From Fragilariopsis cylindrus CCMP1102 (taxonomy: Eukaryota; Bacillariophyta; Bacillariophyceae; Bacillariales; Bacillariaceae), in contig FMBT01000303.1 in NCBI GenBank assembly GCA_900095095.1, forward strand, positions 124,001 through 188,000: DNA of 64,000 nucleotides, written 5' to 3'. Both the position numbers and the translations under genes were made by a program. The notes below the pieces were generated by a model. The model made no database searches. It had not been told where the DNA came from and saw nothing but the letters and a program-made list of their open reading frames with translations. This document shows, piece by piece, positions 46,357 to 62,200 of the stretch; position 1 is the first letter of the stretch; each line of letters begins with the position of its first letter.

Positions 46357-47249
46357 TATAACTACAGTACAAACACAACAATATACAACCACAACTATAT
46401 ACATGCAAATCTGTCCTATTATGGGGAGGAATGAACAATCAAATCTAGTCCAAACAGTCCAAACAATCAAACGAACAGATCCGATCCAATCGATACTGTA
46501 CATACTGTATTTTATGCCATCACAACAACAAGCAACAAGTGCAGTACGTACAGTATCGATTCATTGTCTATAAACACACAGTAGTACTTATTAGTATAAA
46601 TATAGCATATATGATTCAATCGTAAATAGTTATTTGGATTTATTTTGTTGTATTGAGTATCGATCCATCATTATCTTTGTTTTTGATGCTCTCACTAACC
46701 CTCTATTTTGTGAGTAGAATTAAGGTTTTAGCATGTTAATTACCCGGACAAAATTCCTCACGATAGCGCGTGCGAATCATGCGTTGCACGGAGGAAGTAC
46801 TTGACGCGACACAAAAACCTCGCGCAGACACATTTTGACGGGCATGTAAGAATCTACCGATGTGATTTGCTTTTTGTACAGGCGAGGGTACGGAATTTGA
46901 AATTTTGTTAGTCGAATTAGTCTACCAGAAATTATCAAAAGAACACGAGAGAATAAACTGCTTGACTCACTCATCGAAACACTGTCATGATTCATTCGAT
47001 TCACATATTCACAGCTATCACTGCAACAAGAAACTAGACGAGAAAAACGAAGCAAAACACCTTTGATTACGGACATGCATACTACTAACTCTGACAAAAG
47101 AAAGAACTATCCAAAGAGATAACTTCAAAAAAGAATTTATTCAAGAAACCGTTGGAAAAGAGTTGTGCAGTTGATCATTTCTGGCTGGAGATCCCCTATT
47201 GAGTATATATTGAAAACACTACAGTGACCGACGTTCCGATTTTTTGAAT
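46357..47249. other. Intergenic region upstream of the m-AAA protease gene
   Basis: AT-rich. A minus-strand frame of 106 codons (46777-47097) lacks protein features and is not called. Confidence 0.5.
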
Positions 47250-50880
<3,631 letters not shown>

Positions 50881-52862
50881 ATCAATCATCGTGTTGCGAG
50901 AACGGTCTCGATATCGTAGCACTTTCTCCTTCAATACTGTGATCAATAACAATTACGATAGTAATATATAATATATAACACTGTATTGCTATTAAATAGA
51001 AGAAGAATATGTTGTTCCTTTTGCTTAAAACGGTGTGTATCTACTTTCCTAAGGGACAATGATAATCGCGATGAATGAATAAAAATACATAACTGAGCTG
51101 TAAGACTAAATCTTGTTTCCTCGACGTTATTCAGGCATTTCTCTCAAAAATGATATTATCTACAGTATGTCGCAGCAATTTAGACAAAATTCACTGTATA
51201 ATACATGAACTTGTACACAAATTATTCCAAATTTTTCTGAAGTGTGTTCCTGTCATGTAAAATTGTAGGCCTCCGGCAAGTGCTTTGCGTACACCTTGGT
51301 GAAATACTGTACACACTACACACACACACACACACTCTCTCTCTAGATGGCACAGACGTAGACACACTGACAAATACACATAATGTACTGTTGTGTACAC
51401 AGTATACCCAGACACAGACATACACAGACATACACTCAAACACACATATAAATACAAATACAAATAGAAAGACAGACTACTGCAAAAAAACGTTTGCTTA
51501 CTATATAACAAGCATTGCTGTCAGAACAAAATTGAATATGCTATACTGTATGATTGTATATGGATAATTATAGATAATTAAAGTTGCTTACACAATCCAA
51601 AAAAATAGCAAGGCTGTGATGTATAGAACATGAATCATATTTTGATGTTGGGAATCCCATGCATCTGTATTTGTCAATGTTTGTGTCGTCAGGTAATTTT
51701 GTTGTCCTAAAAAGTTTGTGAAAGTCTAACAAATCCTTCAACATTACCCTTGTTCTGTGATGAATTAGCTTGTGACACATGATCCTGTGCATTCTTTTAA
51801 GAAAAAAGATTGATGGGAACTATGTGGGGGACAGACTGTATATCATTATGATTATGGGCATGTGATGCGTTAATTATTTGACTATTTGATTGACAGAAGA
51901 ATATTGTCCTCAGTGTGAGTGATGATATTACTATGTATCTTCCTATAACACAGTGTAGTAATGCATTCATAATAGCAGCTCAGCAGCCTCCATCTGTTCA
52001 GAGAGAAGCAAGAAAGAGATTTTACATGCAGCAACATAGGGTGATTTTTGACATGCATTATTAGGCAGGTCACCAATTACATAATTACTACAAGTGATCT
52101 TATCATATATCATATAAAGTTGAACAGAAAAAGTGAGGATGTGGTTGGTTCCTTACTCTAGCCGCTCGGCTGCTCCGCTCGCTAGGAGAAAGAGAGATGA
52201 GAAAGGGTTTAAACAGCTTTCAAGCTGGAAGGGCTTTCATCATAATTTTGGAGTGATTTGGTCATATTGAATTTTTTTATGAGGATGTATGTGAGTGGCA
52301 GGCAATTCCTGGCGATTCGAAATATGCCTACCGCCCATATAAATCATCATATAATTTTTTCTAAATGACCAAATTCAACCACAATTTTTTGTCTCTATTA
52401 ACAGTACAAATATCTATATTTCGTCTATAATTTTTATTAAATGGACCTATATTGATGGAGCTTCGATTCATTACATTCCCATTTTCATGTTAATAATGGG
52501 AATAATTTTGAAGAATTTTCCTTGCCGCGAGTTTAACACGAGGTTTTGCGCGTTAAAACAAGGGAACTTTTCCCCTTGTTTCAGATTATACTGCCCCCTT
52601 TATGAAGAGCTCCCCTAAATAAAAATTATTTAAATCGCCGAAAATGACACGATTGGCTCCACTTCTACTAAGTTAGTATGAAATTATAAATAATAATAGC
52701 TTTTGTAGAACACAATTTTGTTGTTATCTTCGGTATCACATTTACTTTGCCGTGTACACACAGTACCATTCAAATTTCTGCTCAGCGGTAGAGCGGTCAT
52801 CACCAAGTGTCTACTCTTTGGAAGAAAAAGGAAAAAAGATTCAAGTCTCGTCTCGTCTCGTC
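50881..52862. other. Intergenic region with CA repeats and repeat-like segment
   Basis: A CA/CT microsatellite lies at about 51318-51346. The stretch 52200-52660 contains a CAGCTTTCAAGCTG palindrome (52214-52227) and short strings shared with 45260-45365. No gene was seen. Confidence 0.55.
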
Positions 52863-55800
52863 ATGTCCAATAATGACTTCTACGCAAATGTGAAAGACGA
52901 CGTCTCTCGTTCGACTGTAGGGGAGGAACGTGTCGAGGTCAACCAAAGAGCCCTTATAGATAAGATCCTTGCACGGTATGCCTCGGCTGGAGCATGTTAT
53001 CGTGAATTGCTACAAAATTCTAACGACGCAAATGCAACTTGTGCTGAGATTTATTTTACTACGAATAGCAGCGATGGTAAAGAAATAGTCACGAATGTTA
53101 CTTACAGAAATAACGGAATGACATTCCGCCCCCAAGACTGGGCTAGGTTAAAGTCAATCGCAGAAGGTAATCCTGATGAATCAAAGATAGGTGCTTTTGG
53201 AGTAGGTGCATATACGATGTTTTCAATATGTGAAGAACCTATGGTCTTAGTGGTACACAGGCTTTGGCTTTTTTCTGGAAAGGTGACGCGTTGTGGACAA
53301 AGACAATTACTATGACCAACCGTCCTAAAGAGGATCAACCATGGACATCATTCGTGTTACCGTCAAGAGATCCGTATGTATTACCCTCACTGGTCGAATT
53401 CGGCGAATTTTTATGTGCTTCCTTGACATTCACAAAATGTTTAAGTGAAATTCGAGTCTACGTGAATCACAAACGTCGTCTCACGATAATAAAAACGCTT
53501 CTACAGGAACCGACGGTGGTACAAATAAATTCATCAAAGAATAAGAATAGTTGGTTCTCTTGGAACAGCAGCAGCAACAACAAGGGTGGGACTATCACAA
53601 CGTCACCGAGCGGGCTATTCGCATTGAAGGACGACCAGTCATTGTTGGAGTCGGTTTATCATGTTCAGGTTGATTTGGATGGTGACGTGGGTACAGTAAC
53701 AGCTCGATATTTATCGGGCTTAGCGACGACGAATGTCCCTGCTGATATGACTTCTCGTATGGAAAGAGTGACGAAAAAAAAACCGCCCTCAAAAATTGAA
53801 GTTCAAATATTTTTAAGTCATGATCAAACTATCGATTATAATGATGATGATGATGATGATGGTATTGGTATTGGCGAAGTCGACGAATCGAAGCGAAGAA
53901 ACTATCCGTCGTCATCGTCACAGAAGAAGAGACGAGAGAAACATCGGGCCGTTCGTCAAATCGTACAGTCTTTCTCACCTCGTATGGGCGAGGGGAGAAT
54001 ATTCATCGGTTTTCGTACCTCTCAAACAACAGGCTTGGCTGCACATTTATCAGCACCCTTCATACCGACAGTCGAACGAGAAGCAATGGATTTGCAAGAC
54101 CATACACTGCGAATTTTCAATCTTGAGCTCCTCGACTTTGCCGGTACGTGTTCTGTGTGTTTACCTCCTGTGTGTGCGTACGAATAAAAAATCTTACCCT
54201 CTATCTTTCTTTCCTTCTTTGAAATCGATACTAAAATACAACAGGTATCCTAATGCGATTGACTCTGGAACATAGTATGATAGAGCTAGGTCTTCAATTT
54301 GAAAAGGGAGCTCCTGAAAGAAAAGAAATCGAGACGAAACTCTTGCGAGAAGCAAAAGAAGGTGAACTTCAAAGAAAAAAGAAAAAAAATGATACTATAA
54401 GTAGTGAAGTTGATAACCAGCGAGATTTTGCACAGGTGGGTGATGATAAAGGTGGTACAGCTAATACAAACACGACGAATAATTTAGTAACAGGATCTAC
54501 GCTCTTTGGATTTGCTAAATTTATGGCCAAGGGAGTTAAAAAAACTATTAAGAACGTAGTCACTAACATCAGTGACATGGTTGATGATGGAGGCGAGCTC
54601 ATCTATCCTTTAGACCTAAGACCGCTTTGTGTTGAAGAACATCAATGCATCAAACTGATGCAGTCGTTTTGTCCTCGACAATCTACCCCAGACCCCATGG
54701 TGGGGACAGCACTTGCTCAAGGCTTTAGTCGTTGTATCCAAGACCGCGCACCACCGGTCCTAACTCGTAGTGGTGTTGTCCCTGGTGATAAAGGCCGACT
54801 TCCAAATAATGGAATGGAAGCTTTCGTTGATGAAGGTGTTATACGAAAAGTAGTATATCAGAACGCAGAAGAATATCACGATGTTATCGCAGCATGTAGA
54901 AAGTTGTCTTTAGACGATTTAACCCAAAAGCTCTCTAAAGATGTATTAGATGAAAGTAAACTTATACGTCTAATCAAGTGGTGGGTAAAATTTAGCAAAA
55001 TTCAATCCAACTTTTCGGCCGTCCAAGGCGCAGAGTTAAAGGATCAAGTTCGATTTTTTCTCGACAGGAGCAATCAAGAGAACAACGATGAAGCTTTGCC
55101 GGTCTATTATTTAAAAGATTTTCTGTTTTATCTTGACAAGAACAGAATACGCTCTGGGAGTGGGTGCATCATTGAAGATCTTCCTATGCCAGATTCCATT
55201 CTTCCGAAACAAATCCATGAAGAGGTTACGACTAGGGTTTTGTCGGACACAGCCTTAAATGGCTGGTTTTCGCCCCTACCCATTGAAATTTGGATAGACT
55301 TTGTTTCTCAGCATCCCTGTATGACTTCAGGGCAACCCGAATATGACAAAAAACGACTTCAAGTTCTTTCAACTCTTGGAAATGAGCATAGAAGCGTAAG
55401 TTTTGTGTTGTACTATTTGCCGCTATCACTTGTCATTGAAAATTGATGGACTGGGTCTGCCATGTACATAAAAATTATGGTATGATGTGGCAACTTGCAT
55501 CGGTATTAGCAATTACTCAATTCTTTTATATCAAACTTTACCTATTTTCTATTCCATTTATTTTCCAGCGGTCATTGAATGAGCAGCGGGTATTTGGTAA
55601 TTTTTGTCGAAATCTTCTTAAAGAAAAGCGATGTCTACCCTTTGATTCGATAGAACCCCTACCCTATGCTGCCGACTTACCTTCAAATCTTTACTTATAC
55701 TCGGCAGAATTGAATGCTTTTAGCAATATTGGAAACTTTCATAAAGTCTCAAAAAGTCTACAGCATATGGGTGTGAGTGACGACTTTCTCCTCTCACTGG

Positions 55801-58800
55801 GAGTTCGAAAATCTGTTGCAATTGAATTTTTGTTCGAGAATCTGCACACGCTTCGCTATCACAACGATCCGAAGCCTCTTGTAGAATACCTTCAATCAGC
55901 TTCTTTAACAAGCACTGACATTCAACAGCTAAGAAACACTCAGTATCTACCAGCGGAAAATGATGTGTCAAGAATGTTTGCTCCAGGGGAATTGTTCTTA
56001 CCTGACACAACATTTCGAATCTTTCCTTTCGTTCGAATAATGCAATGGCCCTCAGAGGATGACATAACAGAACGTTCGCCAAATGGAAAGTTTCTTTTAA
56101 CTCTTGGGATGAAACCATTGCCTGAACTGCTTCAGGTCTTAAGATATATTTCTGATGAAGTAACCGATGACGTCACGAGACTTTGTTGTCTAGATTTTGT
56201 TGCCAAGAGACTCGGCTCTGGAGGATCTTATGAGTTGCCTTACTCAAAGCTAGGACGTTCAGACAAATTGGGTCTAAAATTCTTGCCATGCAAGATCAAA
56301 TCTCCCTTAAGTGGTGTGGAGAAGCAAACGTGTTGTTCACTTCTCAATTGCTGCTCAAACAACTCAGCGGGTGTCATGGGATTTCCCATTTTAAGCATGT
56401 CAATGAAAGAAAGCAAGAATAAGATGTATGGTAATCTCTTCCAGTGTGTGGAAGAACCAAGCCCCACTGCTTTGCTTCAACAATTACAAGTTCTCGTATC
56501 TCTTGCAAAGAAAACCCTTGGAGCAGCAGCCGCAGGAAGTCATAGAGTGTCGTTTTCCCGTACCATAATTGCTACTTTCTCCGAGATCTTCAATTACATG
56601 TCTTGCAGAACATCGGAAATCGATGTATCCAGATTAAATAACGAAGAGTTCATTCCATGTCTTGTGAATGAAGAAATTAAATGGTTTCGACCAACTATGG
56701 TTTTCTTTAAGAACAAATCCTCTGATGACGAAATTGGAGATATAACTCAGTCTTTGTTTCATGTCGTGGACTTCAGCCCATTCCTGGCTGGCGCTGGAGT
56801 GAGACAAGATGCATCGACGAAGGATATATTCCGTAGAATGATTGATTCGCCTCAAACAGTGCTATCAGCAGTAAATGGTGAAGAAAATTACAGAGCTCTG
56901 TTACGACGCGTGGCTGCCAACCGACCGTTTAGGCGTGTTACTGATGAGATCCGCGACGCACCTTTCTTGCTAGCATACATTGTATCAGAGACGAAAAAAT
57001 CCAATGATAAGGTTACATTTGAATTAGCGAAAGCCGAAGACATTTTTGTAATTGACAATAGCTTTTTCGGGCGCATGTTTCCGGTGAAAAGAGCCCCGCA
57101 TGAGTCAGACCTCGAAGAGTTCTACGCCTTACTGGGTGCCAATTATATTTCCAAAGTCGTTCGGAAGAAGTTTGATGTAGTAGGTTCGTATCAACACAAA
57201 ACAGCCGTCACCGAAGCACTCACGGAAAGGATTTCAGAACGTGGTCCGCTCCTACTATCTTCAAGTAATACTTCACGGTCATTGGCTGATAATGCATCGT
57301 CGATTCTTGAGCAGAAAAACTTGGAAATCATACAGGCACCTGAGTTGAAAGCTATTTATTCACTCGACAAGTGTGTTCGTACCCAACAGTAAGTCGACAT
57401 TCCGTTGTTATCGATACTGATAGCTTGAATATCCGTATGATTTTGTCTTAGCTCAGAAAAAGCATTTACTGTTCATATTTTCTCAACTTTGTACCACAGG
57501 ACAACATGTTGTGTGCGACAAGGGATGTTCGGCAAAAACTCTTTAGTAGTGACATCGAATTTCGATTGGTTCGACGTGGGTTTTGCAATTGGTGAACTGA
57601 TTCTCAAGAGATGTCAATTGGAAGATGCTTTCTTAATCAGTAGTTTACTGGAAACACCACTCCAAAACTTACGAGACCGAGGTTTCCCCGTCGATAGAAT
57701 CATCAAGCCAAAGGCTCCTCCAGAAACAAAAACCGATTCTCCATTGTCTGAACCAATAACTATAGCAGCAAAGATATCTTCTGGTTCTAATTCGAGACCG
57801 GGTAATAATGATTCCGGCGTTACTTCGAATACTTCTGGCGATGAAATGAAACTAAATGAAAAAAAAGAGAATACGCCACAGTTGAATAGTACCGATGGTT
57901 GTAGCAAGAATGATCAAGTTCAAAAGGAACCACCTACATCCAAAGATGACCATATATCTATGTTGAAGCAGATGTATCCAGGTGTAGATGAGTCGTACCT
58001 TCGAGATAAGCTTGGGGATAATCCCAATCTTGACAAAGTCCGAAGTGTAGCTGAAGAGATGGCAACGAAAGGGTATCCAAAGATGAGGTTGTCACTCAAA
58101 AATCCGAAAATTTGAAGAAGAAAGAGGAGAAAAAATCTCCGTCAAAGCTTTTAGGTTCAAAGAAGTTAGGTAAAGCATTCAGTGGCTTGAAAAGTAGCAA
58201 CTTTGGTGGTATACCAAATCATTTAAAGTTGGGTCAGTCTGAAGAGATGATGTCTGGTCCATCGACAGGGAAAAATGATTCCGCAGCACCCAAAGACGAT
58301 GCAGAACTGCATACAAACATGGAACACATGCTTCAAAAGAGAGTTCAGAACGCAGCACGAAGCGTAGATTCTAATGGAATCAAATCCCCAGAAGTTTCTA
58401 TAAGTATCCCAGAAGGCCTTGATCATGGAAGTTCATGCGAAATAATTCCATCTCAAGACATAACGCCTTTCATTGGGACAAATGGAGAATCGGAATCTCA
58501 TAATTCGATCAAGATATTTTCCTATCGAAAAGACGAAGCATCCAATAATTATCTACGTGTGAATTTTGACGCAGTTGAATGTTTTGCGGTGGTCTTAGAA
58601 AGACTTTGTGTCGTGTTCGAGCTACCCAAACAAAGTGTCGCAATTTATCACCATCCCACTAGTAACGTTATTGCATTTAATTCTAGTGGAGCCTTGTATT
58701 TTAACATCAGATACTACTATCGAATTCATTATGCGAGGAATCTGCACAGGAAACGAGAATGTTACTCATATTGGTTCGTCGTTGCTTGTCATGAACTTGC

Positions 58801-58909
58801 ACACAATATGGAAGGCCCTCACAACAGAACTCATGCATTCTACACAGAAAGCTATACGTCTCTTTATTTGCCCAAGCTAATGGCGTTATTTGATCAAGTA
58901 GATGAATGA
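52863..58909 (+). CDS. HSP90-like ATPase (DUF3684 type) fused to CUE-like and WLM-like zinc-protease segments
   Basis: Exons 52863-54143, 54245-55395, 55569-57388 and 57500-58909 sum to 5,662 nt; two restored bases (near 53248 and 58082) make 1,887 aa. Near the N-terminus a GHKL ATPase is visible: RYASAGACYRELLQNSNDAN (N-box), YRNNGMTFRP (G1, with Asn where Asp is usual), and KIGAFGVGAYTMFSI (G2). The next part (FFWKGDALWTK, PWTSFVLPSRDPY, LVEFGEFLCASLTFTK) fits fungal and stramenopile DUF3684 proteins, which relate to sacsin. A middle region of about 1,000 residues has no known domain. About residues 1590-1640 look like a CUE ubiquitin-binding segment (MLKQMYPGVDESYLRDKL). The C-terminus carries HELAHNMEGPH (His1849, Glu1850, His1853, His1859), the WLM/Wss1-type zinc motif. 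Chaperone-like remodelling coupled to proteolysis is inferred, not shown. Confidence 0.88.
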
Positions 58910-59215
58910 GATCTAGTACAATATACGTTGTGTTTTCACAACTAAATAGAAAAAAATGATTCTTCATAAAAAAAACGAATCCTCTATTTAGTCTTCTTTC
59001 CTGACATGTTAATATAATAATATATTTTACGTAATTTAGACTTCTTTTCTTATCTAAAATGTATAATTATATAATATTTTATGTAATTTATGTATAGTTT
59101 ATGTAATAATTTAAATCTTTATTCCGTTCGTGTGGTGATAATTAATTCGTATCATGAATAATATTATTTAATTTAATCTTTTCATTTCTTTGCTAAAGCA
59201 AATTCTGGATCATTT
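58910..59215. other. Convergent spacer
   Basis: 306 bp of very AT-rich DNA between convergent genes; includes imperfect repeats of TTTTACGTAATTTA-like strings at 59025-59110. No gene. Confidence 0.6.
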
Positions 59216-62200
59216 TTAAATGATTTGACCGGTGAGCTCGACTCCATTCCATCCATCGCATTTTCCACAATGATTTCTACCGTCGAATTGCAAGATATCA
59301 GAATCCATTTCAGGAATGCAGAAAGTTTGGTATCCCTTTTGTCGTGAGTAATGACAAATATACACCATCTTTTCCTCGTCTCCGTTACAAGGGTAGTCTT
59401 CGTGAACGCAGTAAGGCGCATCATCGGAATCTTCGCTAAGTTCTCCTGCCGCCTTCATTTCTTCTGTCATAAAGCCTTGTTCGATATTGTCGTTACCCCC
59501 TGATTTATCCCCGATATTGTCTTCCAATCGACGGACATCATCGCACAGAATATCTGTCGAGCAAGGAATCTTATACACAAAAGAACAAGACCCTGGACCG
59601 ACTCCACATTTATTGCTGGAAGAAGAGTGTGTAATAATGTTATTGCTAACATAAACTTCAATGTCGGCAGTCTTCGTCTCGGGATCACATGCTGCCGCCA
59701 GGGTATTTGGGTACATATCACCAGATGACAATGAATTCAAGGACTGACACTGTTGGCCTGATCCGTCGCCTCTATCATAAGATAATTCAATATTCGACGA
59801 CGTCGGCCAGTTGTTTGTAAAGGAAAAGCGCACTTCGTTGTTGGTTCCAGTTTCGTCTAGTTCTTCAATCGTGAACGGTTGAGAAGAGTATTCGCACATA
59901 GAATCTCCACCTGTATCTTTATGCATTGCCATAATTCCTGCGTAACATTCTGGTTCCTCTGGAATGCATTCAGGCTCACAAGGAATCTGTACGTAGTATG
60001 CAACAAAGTCTAGATCTCCGTCAAGGGGGGCCCCGCAGGTATCACATTCATCAGCACTGGTTCCATCACTGCGAAGATATACGTTAACCGTAGCTTTCCC
60101 GGAGTGACAGATAGCCGTGTACTCAAACTTGGAGCCATATGTAGCTTCTTCGTCAGTATGGGCATCACAGTCCTGGGCTTCGGATTTCCCCTCGTAGTGG
60201 ATGGACCAATAGTTCGGTGTTTCTGTGCTAAGCTGTTGGCTGATAGTGAAAGTTACAGAATCACCTAGCTGTTCATTGATTGTGATAAGACTGGCGTCCC
60301 AAGAATAGTTGCCAACATCTCCGATCCCCTCTGCCAACTCAACAATGGGCATATAATCAACACACAATGACTGGAATTCAGGTAAGTTTTCAAGTTCGGT
60401 TGGTGTCGAAGCGCTCGGAGTTGAGATAAGTTCCCCAGTAGGAGTCAATGTTGGATTTCCTGTTTGAGTTTTTGTGGGAGCATCGGATGGGAGATCTACT
60501 GGAGGGATTAAATCCAATAATAGAGTAGGAGCTAAAGTTGGATCCGAAGTTTCACAGCTTGAAATACAAGGTAGTTCGAAGTAGATTGCAATATAACCCT
60601 CAACGTCGCCATCAGAAATACTGCATGCATCACATTGATCGACATCAAATTCATCTCCAATATACATGAAGACAGTAACAGATGAAAAGTTATCGGCGCA
60701 AGCTGCCGTATACTGCATGGACGCACCAGCAGTAACATTAAATCTCTGGTCGCAAATCAAGGATTGGTCCAATCCTCTGTAGCTAACAGCAACCATATCA
60801 AGGTTATCGAACGCATCAACATTAAACAAAACAGAATCCTTGTCCAAGCCCACAATAGTAATGATCTCGGATCCAATCATCACATCATCAGGCTTCGTTT
60901 CGCCGACAATGGCCTGTTCTACACAATCTATAGGAACAGCTGAGGGTGTCTCGCAAATTGGTTCGCACGGTATCTCAAAGACAATAGCAATGTATCCTTC
61001 AGTACCGTCACTTGGAAGGCTGCAGGCCTCGCAATCCTCTATGTCAAAATCATCTCCAATATAGAAAAAGACAGTCAATGATGCAAACTTTTCATAACAG
61101 GCAGCATCAATAGGGATTTTATCTCCTTTTATGATATTGAAGTCTTGGTAGCACTGTCTTTGATTGTTGATGATATCATCATATCCAATAGAAATCATGT
61201 CAAAATCATCTTCAACAAGGACCTCAAGTGAGATAGAATTAGAGTTCAGGTCAATGATGTTGATGATCTCAGACCCAATTGTAACATCATCTGGTTTTGT
61301 TTCAATAACATTTACTTCAACCTGTTCAACACAAGCAGTAGGAGCCGACGTGACAGGTGCCTCAGTAGGTTCAATGCTCTCGCAAATTGGTTCACAGGGA
61401 AGCTAAGTGTTTTAAGAACGAATGGAACGAAACAAATGATTAGAGAAAAGATAATTCAACTATATGTCCCTTCAAACAGAAAAAATAGAGAAGAAATGAA
61501 GAATCAAAAGTCAATAACTCTCTTACCTCGAGGTAGTATGCAACTACACTCTCATCATCACTATCTGGTGGTCTGCACTCTTCACATTCTTCAAGTGTCA
61601 ACTCATCATCAAAGTAAACAAAAATACCAACATCAGTCCAACCATCATAACATTCCAGGTCTTTTGTCAAAGTGTCTTCATACGAAAAGTCTGGGACAGC
61701 TTCACAGACACTTTCATGTGAGTTAGAATGGTAATGGATGAAAAATTTCAGGGTGGCATCTTCAGACCAAAGTTGAGAAATTTCTATATAAGTTAAAACA
61801 TAAAAGAAAGAGATGTGTTAGCATACAACTTTTAGTTATGATACAATCTTTGTTCAAAGAATGCCACAAATGCAAGAGAAGTGGGAGAGTTTGAGTTTAC
61901 TTACCAATAGTAACATTTGTATCTGCACCATTGATAATCTTGACTGCATCTTCAGGAATTGGTTCTTCAGATCCTATTTGGTTGATAATATCCTCTTCAG
62001 TGATACCATGCAAGTCATAACAATCAGTAGGTGCTGATGTGACAGGGGCTTTGGTGGGCTCTGGAGTCACTGGTGCTGCAGTTGGTTCAAGACTCTCGCA
62101 AATTGGTTCACAAGGTAGCTACAAGGGATTTCAGTTATTAAGAAAAACAAACACAGTGAATTATAAGTTTCTGATCAAATGGAGACAAAGACAATCAAAG

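Noticed and set aside
46777-47097. 106-codon minus-strand frame
   Set aside because: No domain and no splice support; lies in the upstream region of the m-AAA protease gene.
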